NCBI GenBank assembly: GCA_035439445.1
Contig: DAORKG010000011.1
Location: forward strand, 1-64,000
Origin: UBA4416 sp035439445
GTDB taxonomy: Bacteria > Bacteroidota > Bacteroidia > B-17B0 > Aurantibacillaceae
Reading direction: 5' to 3'
DNA length: 64,000 nt
The translations under genes were made by a program, and so were the position numbers. The notes beneath the pieces were generated by a model. That model searched no databases, had not been told where the DNA came from, and saw only the letters and a list, made by a program, of their open reading frames with translations. Every line of letters begins with the position of its first letter. Within the stretch, counting starts at the first letter, position 1. Of the stretch, positions 1 to 9,800 are shown piece after piece.

Positions 1-465
1 CCTGAGCCAGATACCACCTCTACTCAACCCACAACCCCTGTGGCTACTTTCAGCTTAAACACATGGAAAGTTGCGCGTAGTGCAGAATATATAAACGCTG
101 TTACAAGCAAAACAGTGTCCATGGGTGGAAGTAATAACACCAGAACGTATAGTTTTAATTCATCTATAAACGACAATGGTCAGATAAAAACAGCATTATT
201 GTATATTACATTTGCTGATAGTTTAAATGCGCCCCAAACAGGAGATTATTCATTAATTGGTTTACCAAACACAATACCCGTTGGAAATCAAGTATACATT
301 ATGCATGCAGGAACATCAGCTTCCGGTACATTTTTTAGCAAACAAAACGGAGGAACTATTCATGTAGATAATAACTGGGGCTCAATTACACTAACAGGTA
401 ATAACTTGCTTGGCAATAATAGCTCTCCAACCAGCAGTTTATCTATAAATTTAGAGTATTACTAA
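1..465 (+). CDS. C-terminal part of a secreted or lipoprotein gene (5' end outside window)
   Basis: The frame is open from the first base, reading PEPDTTSTQPTTPVATFSLN, so the gene enters from the left. The GTG at 40 is only an internal codon. The visible part starts with a Pro/Thr/Ser-rich linker like those that follow the lipidated cysteine of Bacteroidota lipoproteins. It continues into about 135 residues of beta-rich sequence ending in LSINLEYY. No catalytic motif is visible. A lipoprotein gene follows 54 bases later on the same strand. I do not recognise the family. Surface exposure is inferred from the linker alone. Confidence 0.6.
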   Translation, partial: PEPDTTSTQPTTPVATFSLNTWKVARSAEYINAVTSKTVSMGGSNNTRTYSFNSSINDNGQIKTALLYITFADSLNAPQTGDYSLIGLPNTIPVGNQVYIMHAGTSASGTFFSKQNGGTIHVDNNWGSITLTGNNLLGNNSSPTSSLSINLEYY

Positions 466-519
466 TCTTATACAATTAGATAATTAAAGCATATATATAC
501 AATTGAACACTTTATTTAA

Positions 520-1803
520 ATGATGAAAAACATAAATACACTTATTGCTACATCTATATTATGTACGATACTTTTTAGTGCCTGTAAGCCAAAAGAGGAA
601 ATTAAACCTGAGGAAGAAACACCAACACCCGAAGCAATTGCCGCCATTAATGTATTAAATACTAATAGTGGTTACACTACAATATTTGAATCAGCTCATT
701 CATTAGGAGGTGTGAATAACCAAAATTCAATTGGGATAAATGATTTTACGTTAGAAACAAATAATCGCTTTAACATAGCCTACTATACAGAAGTTGGGAC
801 ACAACAGTCTCCTCTTAGAACTCAATATAGATACTCAAAAGATATAATTAGTAATCAATTTATGCCAATACCATCTGGAGCTGGTCAATATCCATATAAT
901 TTGAACATTAACTACGATAATGTAATCTATCAGTATTTTCCCTACTCAAATATGCTCGCATATAGTGCGTTAAAATACAGTACCGGGTTTGGTTCAAATA
1001 ATGGAAATACTTTTGGAAATGATGTTTCTGCTGCTGCTGTATCACCAAATCCTATTGGAACTCCTGATTTTAGTTTTAGATACCCTGTAATGAATAGCGG
1101 AGCTGGCTTTGGATATTTTTCAAAATTTGCAAGTGTAAATATGTATCCTGTTGTGGGTTCTAATTACCAAATGTTTAATGGAGCTATTGGTTCACAGGCA
1201 AATTTAAGTTACTACAAAGGTACTATTCACGAAGTATATACTAACAACGGAACTTACGAGTTTTTTGCAATAGGGATAACATCTGATTCTGTAAAAGTAT
1301 ACAAATTTAATTATACCAGCTATGGTACAAATAGTACTTATCCTGTTTATACAACTACTTTGATTAAAGCAATACCAACTACTATTAGTAATTATGGTTC
1401 AATAATTAAACATTATAGTACTGATGGAAATATTTTAAGTTTTATGCTTACTGAAACTGGAACGAATAAAGTAAGTTCTTATATTTATAATTTTCAAACA
1501 AATAGTTTAACTCAAAATTTACAACAAGCAACACTAGATTATTCTGGTTCGGGTAGCGATATTGACCTAGATGAAAATGGTGATGTATATTATACTGGAT
1601 ATGCCGGTAATGGTTCTAATACAAATGGTGTATCAGTGTATAAAAAAAGCAGTGGTGGTTCAATATTGGTTGGTAACGATAATATCTTACTATATGGAAC
1701 TGTTGTAAAATTAAGAATTTTAATGAATAAAATATACTTGGCAGTTACTGGTAAGCAATCCGGAAAAGACGTCTATCAAATATCAATCATAAAACAAAAC
1801 TAA
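520..1803 (+). CDS. Hypothetical lipoprotein
   Basis: A 427-residue protein with an SPII signal: basic MMKN start, hydrophobic stretch, then lipobox LFSAC with the lipidated cysteine near residue 22. A charged KPKEEIKPEEE linker follows, typical of lipoproteins that reach the outer membrane in this phylum. The rest is rich in Asn, Ser, Tyr and Gly. The segment around DIDLDENGDVYYTGYAGNG resembles one blade of a beta-propeller. Either of the first two ATGs could be the start. It ends two bases before the next gene, a T9SS cargo protein, so the pair is probably co-transcribed. The function is unknown. Confidence 0.75.
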   Translation: MMKNINTLIATSILCTILFSACKPKEEIKPEEETPTPEAIAAINVLNTNSGYTTIFESAHSLGGVNNQNSIGINDFTLETNNRFNIAYYTEVGTQQSPLRTQYRYSKDIISNQFMPIPSGAGQYPYNLNINYDNVIYQYFPYSNMLAYSALKYSTGFGSNNGNTFGNDVSAAAVSPNPIGTPDFSFRYPVMNSGAGFGYFSKFASVNMYPVVGSNYQMFNGAIGSQANLSYYKGTIHEVYTNNGTYEFFAIGITSDSVKVYKFNYTSYGTNSTYPVYTTTLIKAIPTTISNYGSIIKHYSTDGNILSFMLTETGTNKVSSYIYNFQTNSLTQNLQQATLDYSGSGSDIDLDENGDVYYTGYAGNGSNTNGVSVYKKSSGGSILVGNDNILLYGTVVKLRILMNKIYLAVTGKQSGKDVYQISIIKQN

Positions 1804-1805
1804 AA

Positions 1806-2987
1806 TTGAAAAAACAAATTATTCACATAGTATTTCTTTTAAATATTTGTTATATGTATTCACAAAACATAAAAGGTTTCTATGTAAATGGATTTAATAC
1901 TATCTTAGGAAATACAACAAAAGAAGACAGTTTATTGTTATTTGCTAAAAACAATGGGTTTAATTACTTAACCTTATATGATGTGCATTTAGTAAATAAT
2001 GCTACGCCTCTTACAAATACTACAACTGCACAAACATTTGCAAATTTTATAAATAAAGCAAAAACGCAGTATAGTATCACAGAAGTTGGAGTTGCAGGCG
2101 AATCATACTTGTTTTTTAAAAACATAGTACATGTTTATAATCAACAGTACTCAAACCCAAACCAAAAAGTAGATGTTTATAATTATGAGTTTGAATTTTG
2201 GATTCCCTCATCTACAACATCTGGTTCTTACTACTGCACCAACTATTTACAACCTAATGGCTTTAGTTGTGATACATCCGGCGCATTTAAACATTACAAA
2301 AATGAATTACATTTAATTGATTCTTTGGCAAATAGTATAGGAAAAAAATCGGAAGCTTATTTTGGTTTTTTTAATAATGGACAAGCTAAACAAATTGTAC
2401 AAACAGGTTTAGATAGAGTTTTACTAAGCATTTACATTACAAGTGCTAATTACTCACAAACATATCAATATGGTTATGTTAAACCACGCTTACAGGCTTT
2501 AGCCACTGCTAGTGCAAATGTTAATGTTATCCCACTTTATAGTTCAGAACCTAGTTTTATGCAAACGTGGGTAAATGCTAATCCATTTTTCACCCCATAT
2601 ACTAACTTAAATTCAAGTTTAACCTCAGAAACAGGGACTTGGAAAAACTACATACAATTAGAAGGCATACAATGGTTTGCTTATAGTTTTTTACCAAAGA
2701 AAAACATCACAACCTCTTTAAATGAAAAAAAACAACCAATAAATTTTAGTCTTTATCCAAATCCAACAAAAGAATTTTTAAATATTGAAATAGAAACAAT
2801 AAATGAATATCCAGCCACAGTATCGATAAAAAATATTTTTGGTGACATTTTATATTCTGACATTATAGAAAGTAATAATATTCCGATTTTTTCATATAAT
2901 ATATCTAATTTAAATAACGGCATATATTTTATAACCATAAGTATTAATAACTATCAATTAACTAAAAAAATAATTATCAATCAATGA
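1806..2987 (+). CDS. Secreted protein with T9SS type A C-terminal sorting domain
   Basis: A 393-residue protein starting at TTG. That start gives an intact signal peptide (MKKQ, hydrophobic core, cut after YSQ), and no ATG nearby does. Residues 22-300 are unrecognised. The opening GFYVNGFNTILGN and the alternating pattern of the first 200 residues loosely suggest a TIM-barrel-like fold, but I see no active-site signature. The last 80 residues are a type A sorting domain: FSLYPNPTKEFLNIEIE, then NGIYFITISINN and a terminal KKIIINQ. The protein should therefore cross the outer membrane through the type IX system. It overlaps the next gene by ATGA. Confidence 0.8.
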   Translation: MKKQIIHIVFLLNICYMYSQNIKGFYVNGFNTILGNTTKEDSLLLFAKNNGFNYLTLYDVHLVNNATPLTNTTTAQTFANFINKAKTQYSITEVGVAGESYLFFKNIVHVYNQQYSNPNQKVDVYNYEFEFWIPSSTTSGSYYCTNYLQPNGFSCDTSGAFKHYKNELHLIDSLANSIGKKSEAYFGFFNNGQAKQIVQTGLDRVLLSIYITSANYSQTYQYGYVKPRLQALATASANVNVIPLYSSEPSFMQTWVNANPFFTPYTNLNSSLTSETGTWKNYIQLEGIQWFAYSFLPKKNITTSLNEKKQPINFSLYPNPTKEFLNIEIETINEYPATVSIKNIFGDILYSDIIESNNIPIFSYNISNLNNGIYFITISINNYQLTKKIIINQ

Positions 2988-3196
2988 AAAAAAAATTTTT
3001 AGCAATTTCAGTTTTAGTAATATTAACCTCATGTAAAAAAGACTACGTGTGTGTATGCACTGAAAAAGCAACCGGTGAAAAAAGTTATGGAGATCACTTT
3101 AAAGCCGGACCAATTTTAAAGAAAACAGCCGAAGAATCCTGTAAGGCAAATGAAGACGTATTTGAAGATGGACTAGAAAATTGCCATTTAGAGTAA
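2984..3196 (+). CDS. Small cysteine-containing lipoprotein
   Basis: A 70-residue protein with a signal peptide and lipobox LTSC, so the mature lipoprotein is only about 53 residues. It holds three further spaced cysteines (CVC and SCK) plus a C-terminal ENCHLE, which could form disulfides in the periplasm. The start overlaps the stop of the upstream T9SS gene (ATGA), indicating translational coupling. A strong hairpin follows the stop. Short lipoproteins with a CVCTE-type start are common in Bacteroidota, but I know no function. Confidence 0.7.
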   Translation: MKKKFLAISVLVILTSCKKDYVCVCTEKATGEKSYGDHFKAGPILKKTAEESCKANEDVFEDGLENCHLE

Positions 3197-3200
3197 CATA

Positions 3201-3233
3201 AAAAATCCCCTACTTTTTTAGCAGGGGATTTTT
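3201..3233. terminator. Bidirectional intrinsic terminator
   Basis: A perfect 11-bp stem, AAAAATCCCCT at 3201-3211 paired with AGGGGATTTTT at 3223-3233, has an 11-base loop and A/T tracts on both sides. It lies between a plus-strand operon ending at 3196 and clpB ending at 3239 on the minus strand, so it can serve both. Confidence 0.85.
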
Positions 3234-3238
3234 AATTT

Positions 3239-5836
3239 TTACTTATTTAAAAAGATAAACTTATTATCTATAACATCTACCACAATTTCTTTGTCCTTAT
3301 TAACTGTGTCTGCAAGCAATTGTTTTGATAACTCATTTAAGATTTGTTTTTGCATTACTCTCTTCACGGGTCTCGCGCCATAATGAGGATCATAGCCTAA
3401 TTGTGCTAACCAATCTATTGCTTCATCAGTAGCAGAAATTGTAATGTGTTGTTCCGCTAATCTATCTGCAATTTGTTTAAATTGAATTTTCACAATATCG
3501 TTTACATCTTCTCTGTTCAACGGCTCAAACATAATTACTTCGTCAATTCTGTTTAAAAACTCCGGACGAATAGTTTTCTTTAATAATTCAAATACTTCTG
3601 ATTTAGTTTTAGCTAATACTTCGTCTTTATTAAACTCATCTAACTTATCAAAGTTATCTTGTATTAAATGAGAACCAATATTAGATGTCATGATCACAAT
3701 GGTATTTTTAAAGTTCACTGTTCTACCTTTGTTATCAGTCAAACGCCCATCGTCTAATACTTGTAACAAAATATTAAATACATCCGGATGTGCTTTTTCA
3801 ATCTCATCTAATAAGATAACAGAATATGGTCTTCTTCTCACCGCTTCAGTCAACTGACCACCTTCATCAAAACCAACATATCCCGGAGGCGCACCAATTA
3901 AACGACTTACTGCATGACGTTCCTGATACTCACTCATATCTATACGAGTCATGGCATTTTCATTATTAAACAAGTAATCTGCTAAAGCCTTTGCCAACTC
4001 AGTTTTACCAACACCAGTTGTTCCTAAGAAGATGAATGAGCCAATTGGTTTTTTAGCATCTTGTAATCCTGCTCTGCTTCTTCTTACTGCATCTGCAATC
4101 GACTCAATTGCCTGATGTTGCCCTACAACACGTTTATGCAATTCTTCTTCTAAATGTAATAATTTCTCTCTTTCGCTCTGTAACATACGCGATACCGGAA
4201 TTCCTGTCCACGCAGCTATTACATCTGCAATATCTTCGCTATCAACTTCCTCTTTCACTAGCTGAGAGCCACTTGCTTTTGCTTCACTTAATTTTGATTC
4301 AAGTTCATGTAATAACTTTTCTGATTCTTGAATTTTACCGTAACGAATCTCTGCAACTTTACCAAAATCTCCTTGTTTCTCGAAATTAGAAGCTTGTTGC
4401 TTTAAGTCTTCGATTTGCAGTTTTACTTTTTGAACACCTTCAATAGCTTCTTTCTCACTTTGCCACTTAGCTTTTAAAGAAATACGTTTATCATTTAAAT
4501 CCGCTAACTCTTTGTTTAAAGCCTCAACTTTTGAATCCTCGTTTTCACGCTTCATTGCTTCACGCTCAATTTCCAACTGCATGATTTTACGTTCTAATTC
4601 ATCTAACTCAATAGGCATTGAATTAATTTGCATACGTAATTTAGAAGCTGCCTCATCCATTAAATCAATTGCCTTATCTGGTAAGAAACGATCGCTAATG
4701 TAACGAGTAGATAACTCAACTGCTGCTATGATTGCTTCATCTTTAATTCGCACTTTGTGATGAGTTTCGTATTTTTCTTTGATCCCACGTAAAATCGAAA
4801 TTGCATCTTCTTCGCTTGGCTCGTCAACCATTACTTTTTGGAAACGACGCTCTAAGGCTTTATCTTTTTCAAAATATTTTTGATACTCATTTAAAGTTGT
4901 TGCACCAATAGCTCTTAATTCACCTCTAGCTAATGCAGGTTTTAAAATATTCGCTGCATCCATAGCACCTTCTCCACCTCCACCGGCTCCAACTAAAGTA
5001 TGAATCTCATCAATAAACAGTACAATGTCTCCATCACTACTAATGACTTCTTTCACAACTGCTTTAAGTCGCTCTTCAAATTCTCCTTTATATTTAGCAC
5101 CAGCAATTAAAGCTCCCATGTCTAAAGAATAAACTTGCTTTGATTTTAAATTCTCCGGCACATCACCAGCAATAATACGATGTGCCAATCCTTCTGCAAT
5201 AGCCGTTTTACCAACGCCTGGCTCACCTACTAAAATAGGATTATTCTTTGTACGACGAGATAAAATTTGTAATACTCTTCTGATTTCTTCATCTCTTCCT
5301 ATAACAGGATCTAACTTGCCATTACGAGCTTGTGTATTTAAATTAATCGCATACTTGTTCAAAGAATTGTAAGTTTCTTCTGCAGACTGACTCGTTACAT
5401 TAGAACCCTTTCTTAATTCTGTAATAGCTGCTTTTAATTCTTTTTCTTTAATATTATTATCCTTTAGTAACTGCGCTACCGAGTCTCCGCTGGCTAAAAT
5501 ACCTAACAATAAATGTTCAATAGACACATATTCATCTTTAAACTCTTTTAAATAATTAGTTGCTTTAGCTACTGCCTGGTTAGCGCTATTAGATAAATAT
5601 GGTTGACCTCCTGATACTTTTGGATATGAATTTACGATGGCATCAACCGTTTTAGAGAAAACAGACTGATTAACTCCTAATTTCTTTAAAATAAAAGGAG
5701 TTACATTCTCATCAACTTCTAAAATGGCTTTTAAAATATGACCATTTTCAATTGCTTGATTACCATTAACGGTTGCAATTTGCATGGCTTGTTGTATAGC
5801 CTCTTGTGATTTAATTGTAAAGTTATTTAAGTTCAT
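3239..5836 (-). CDS. clpB: ATP-dependent disaggregase ClpB
   Basis: This is a full-length (865-residue) Hsp100 disaggregase, which works with DnaK/DnaJ/GrpE to pull proteins out of aggregates in the cytoplasm. Order: Clp N-domain (residues 1-145), first AAA+ module with Walker A GEPGVGKT (K210) and Walker B VLFIDEIHTL, a long Lys/Glu-rich coiled-coil middle domain (about 400-540) that separates ClpB from ClpA/ClpC, and a second AAA+ module with GTTGVGKT (K611) and VILLDEIEKAH. No ClpP-binding tripeptide loop is evident, as expected. It stands alone, convergent with the upstream operon. I found no CIRCE-type inverted repeat before the start. Confidence 0.97.
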   Translation of the reverse strand: MNLNNFTIKSQEAIQQAMQIATVNGNQAIENGHILKAILEVDENVTPFILKKLGVNQSVFSKTVDAIVNSYPKVSGGQPYLSNSANQAVAKATNYLKEFKDEYVSIEHLLLGILASGDSVAQLLKDNNIKEKELKAAITELRKGSNVTSQSAEETYNSLNKYAINLNTQARNGKLDPVIGRDEEIRRVLQILSRRTKNNPILVGEPGVGKTAIAEGLAHRIIAGDVPENLKSKQVYSLDMGALIAGAKYKGEFEERLKAVVKEVISSDGDIVLFIDEIHTLVGAGGGGEGAMDAANILKPALARGELRAIGATTLNEYQKYFEKDKALERRFQKVMVDEPSEEDAISILRGIKEKYETHHKVRIKDEAIIAAVELSTRYISDRFLPDKAIDLMDEAASKLRMQINSMPIELDELERKIMQLEIEREAMKRENEDSKVEALNKELADLNDKRISLKAKWQSEKEAIEGVQKVKLQIEDLKQQASNFEKQGDFGKVAEIRYGKIQESEKLLHELESKLSEAKASGSQLVKEEVDSEDIADVIAAWTGIPVSRMLQSEREKLLHLEEELHKRVVGQHQAIESIADAVRRSRAGLQDAKKPIGSFIFLGTTGVGKTELAKALADYLFNNENAMTRIDMSEYQERHAVSRLIGAPPGYVGFDEGGQLTEAVRRRPYSVILLDEIEKAHPDVFNILLQVLDDGRLTDNKGRTVNFKNTIVIMTSNIGSHLIQDNFDKLDEFNKDEVLAKTKSEVFELLKKTIRPEFLNRIDEVIMFEPLNREDVNDIVKIQFKQIADRLAEQHITISATDEAIDWLAQLGYDPHYGARPVKRVMQKQILNELSKQLLADTVNKDKEIVVDVIDNKFIFLNK

Positions 5837-6019
5837 AGTTATAATTTTTGCTAAGATTCCTCAAATTAGAGTCCAAGTGAAATTATCTGAAATAAAGTCT
5901 GAAAAACATGATTTGAGTAGACGTAATGTCTGATTTTAATCATTAATCATGACGATTTATCCAATTTTTGTTTATATAATGTGGCACCAAAAATTCAAAA
6001 GTTTTAGCTAACTTAGTGT

Positions 6020-6787
6020 ATGTTTTTTATACTATCAAAAATTTTAGCATTCCTTATTGCTCCATATACTTGGTTGTTTTTTGGACTTCTTTTCCTTTTA
6101 AAAAAATTATGGAATACGCCGCATAAAAAATGGGTTTTGGGCTTTACAATCTTCATGTATGTTATCTCAAATTCCTTTTTAGTTGACGAAGTAGTAAGGG
6201 CTTGGGAATATTGTGATGATGATATTTATTTAAAAGACACCAAATATGATTTAGCCATCGTTTTAGGAGGTATGGGACGAATTGATGAACGACAAGAAAG
6301 ATTTGATTTCAATAATAGCGGAGATAGGCTTTTTCAAACATTAGAATTATATCATAAAAAAAGAATCAAGCAACTTCTGATAACTGGTGGTTCTGGAAGT
6401 ATCATGAAACCACATCACAGAGAAGCCGGCTATATAAAAAAATATCTTCAAAACATTTCAATACCGGATAGTAGTATTATTATAGAAAATAATTCTAAAA
6501 ACACCTATGAAAATGCTGTTTTTACCAAACGTATTTTAGACAGCCTTCATTTTAACGGATCCATATTATTGGTAACATCTTCTTTTCACATGCGTCGCTC
6601 CTTAGCTATTTTTGAGAAAGCCGGATACAAAAACATAACTCCCTATGTTACAAACAAAATTACCGGAATCAGAAAATTTGAATTCGATTATTGCTTTATT
6701 CCAAATATTGAAGCAGTATGGAGTTTAAACCTTATTTTACATGAAATAATTGGATATGTCACATACAAAATGAAGGGATATTTATAA
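6020..6787 (+). CDS. YdcF/ElyC family membrane protein (DUF218)
   Basis: A 255-residue protein with two N-terminal membrane helices (about residues 3-28 and 38-55), followed by a DUF218 domain. Family hallmarks visible are DLAIVLGGMGR after the helices, LLITGGSG near residue 122, the conserved NTYENA segment and LLVTSSFHMRRSLAIFEKAG. Related proteins (ElyC, SanA, YdcF) are inner-membrane proteins linked to envelope integrity and peptidoglycan-precursor metabolism, though their reactions are poorly defined. It ends 52 bases before the alpha-2-macroglobulin gene on the same strand and may be co-transcribed with it. The family call is firm; the exact role is not. Confidence 0.85.
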   Translation: MFFILSKILAFLIAPYTWLFFGLLFLLKKLWNTPHKKWVLGFTIFMYVISNSFLVDEVVRAWEYCDDDIYLKDTKYDLAIVLGGMGRIDERQERFDFNNSGDRLFQTLELYHKKRIKQLLITGGSGSIMKPHHREAGYIKKYLQNISIPDSSIIIENNSKNTYENAVFTKRILDSLHFNGSILLVTSSFHMRRSLAIFEKAGYKNITPYVTNKITGIRKFEFDYCFIPNIEAVWSLNLILHEIIGYVTYKMKGYL

Positions 6788-6839
6788 TTTTTTGTGGAAT
6801 ATGATTATAATCTGCATCTAAACGTAAAACATCAATTTT

Positions 6840-9800
6840 ATGAAACTAAAAAACATTTCTACTGTTGTTCTTATTTTTTTAGCAACAGGACTTATTTCTT
6901 TGGGATTTTTTTCAAATGCTTTTACAAAAAAACGAGAAACTTTATTGAGTTTTAATAAAGGAGAAAGCTACGAGAAACTATGGAAAAGAGTAGATAGTTG
7001 CGAGAACAAAGGTTTAACTGAATCTGCCCTAAAAATTGTAAATGGCATTTACAGTAAAGCTAAAACGGAGAATAATGCTCCACAATTTGTGAAAGCTATT
7101 TTACACCGCATGAAATTTGAGAGCTATAAAGAAGAATTTTCATTAGAAAAATCCATATTTAAGTTAAGAGACGAAGCGGTAGAAGCTAAATATCCTATAA
7201 AACCTGTTTTACAAAGCATTTTAGCGGATGCTTTTTACCAGTATTTTCAAAATAATCGTTGGAAATTTTATGACAGAAGCACTACAGTTAATTTTAAAAA
7301 TGATGATATAGAAACCTGGGACTTAAAAGCTATTAATTATGCAATTATATCAAACTACAAAGCATCATTAGAAAACACAGATAGTTTAAAACGTACAAAA
7401 GTTGATTTGTATGACGCTATCATAAACAAAGGAACAACTGAATGCCGCCAATGGCGACCAACTCTTTACGATTTTTTAGCACACAGAGCCTTAGGCTATT
7501 TTATGAACTCAGAGGTGGATGTTTCTCGCCCAGCAAACCAATTTACAGTTAACAATGAAGAATACATAAAGCCTTATGCGGATTTCTTAAATTCTAATAT
7601 TATAAATCCATCTGATTCATTAGAAACAAAATACTATGCATTAAAATTAATGCAAGACTTAACTCGTTTCCATAAAAACGATGAAAACCCAAGTGCATTA
7701 ATTGATGTGGAAATACTGCGTTTAGACTACATTCACAATAACTCTCAAAATTCAAAAAAAGACACTCTATATTTTAACTCATTAAAAGCATTACAAGCAA
7801 AATTTTCTCAAAATCAAAGGGTAACTGAAATTGACTCAAGAATTGCTAGTTGGTATTTTCAAAAAGGTTCAGAATATAAGCCATTAGAAAGCAACAAATA
7901 CAAATGGTACAAAAAAACAGCGAAAGAGGTTTGCGAATCTGCCATTAAAAAATTTCCAAATTCATATGGTGCAATAGAATGTAAAAACTTAATCAATAGC
8001 ATTAATACTAAAACTTATAATGTAACTATTGAAGAAGTTAATGAACCCAATAAACCGTTCAGAGGTTTGGTGACATCTCAAAACGTAAATAAAATCTACT
8101 TTAAAATTGTAAAAACGTCCAGCCAAGAATTAAGAGATTTATTTAGAAAAAAATATGGTAAAGATTTATATGAAAAACTAAAAACCTTTTCTCAAGTAAC
8201 CGCATTTACTCAAGATATTGAAAATGATGGAGACTACCAATCCCACAATACTGAAATTAAACTTCCTGAACTTTCTGCTGGTTACTACATCATTCTGAGT
8301 TCTTTAACAGAGGATTTTAAATACAATAACAATTATACGGGCTACAGCACATGCATTGTTTCAGATATCACAAGTATTGAAAGAAGAAATGAAAATGGTT
8401 CATATGATTTTTATGCGCTGCATCGTCAAACAGGAGAAGCATTAAAAAACATTACTGCTCAACTTTGGTTCGAAAACTATGATTATAAGGAAAGAGAGTA
8501 TGTTATTAAAAGGGGGCCTTCCTACAAAACAGACGAAAAAGGTTATTTGAATATCAGCTACAATGAACTGAATGAAAAACAATTTTTTGTTGAATTTATA
8601 AATGGTTCAGACTCTTATTTTAACAACAACAGTTATTATACCTACAAGCCCTATGAAAATAACAATACACGGATACAATCATTTATTTATACAGACAGAG
8701 CCATTTATAGACCCGGACAAACTGTTTATTTTAAATCAATAGTTTTAGAGTCTGTCAATAATAAAAACCATCAACTCAAAACAAATTATCCTGTAACAGT
8801 TACATTTTATGATGTGAATTATCAAAAAGTAAATTCATTAAATCTAACTACCAATGAGTTTGGGACTGTATCCGGTTCATTTATAGCCCCACAAAATGGA
8901 TTAAACGGACAAATGAGAATAACAGATGGACATGGAAATGTTTATCTATCTGTTGAAGATTATAAGCGTCCGAAATTTGAAACAGAATTTATTCAGGCGA
9001 AAGGAAGTTATAAATTAAATGATGAAGTAACAGTTACCGGAACAGCAAAAGCATATGCCGGAAATGTAATTGACGGAGCAAAAGTAAAATATCGTGTAGT
9101 ACGTAATGTTAATTATCCTAATTGGTATTGGTGGTATAGATCTTATTACGGAGGAACTTCTGAAACAGAAATTACCAATGGAGAAACTGTAACCAATGAT
9201 ACTGGTGCCTATGTTATTAAATTTAAAGCTTTACCGGACGAATCCGTTTCTAAAGAAAGTTATGCGACTTACAATTATCAAATTAGTGCGGATGTAACAG
9301 ATATTAATGGTGAAACTCATAGCACTCAAACCAATGTTACAGTTGGTTACCAGGCATTGCAATTAAATATTTCGAGTGATGACATTATTGAAATAAACAA
9401 TTCCAAACCAATTCGTATATCAACTACCAATCTAAATGGAATAGATGAAAACACAAAAGGTGTATTTGTTATTTATAAATTAAAACAACCACAAAAAGTC
9501 TTTAGAAATAGACTATGGGCTCAACCGGATAGACATAGTTTAACAAAAGAAGAATATTACAAAACCTTTCCGTATGATTTATATGCTGATGAAACTAATA
9601 AGTATAAATGGGAGAAAGACTCAAAAGTATTAGATAAAACATTTGATACAGGAATAAAAAAAGAATACGATTTATCAAACGAATTAAAATCCTTCACGCC
9701 TGGAGTGTACGTTATTGAAGCAAATTGCAAAGATAAATTTGGCGAAGAAATTAAAGCATTTGAATACATTACTTTATTTGATAAAAATTCGAATACGATT

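Noticed and set aside
40..465. GTG at 40 as the start of a 141-residue protein
   Set aside because: The frame is open to the window edge and the upstream codons read as a Pro/Thr-rich lipoprotein linker, so the gene starts outside.
5837..6019. CIRCE or heat-shock operator upstream of clpB
   Set aside because: No TTAGCACTC-N9-GAGTGCTAA-like repeat is present, and the nearest -7 candidate has wrong internal spacing.
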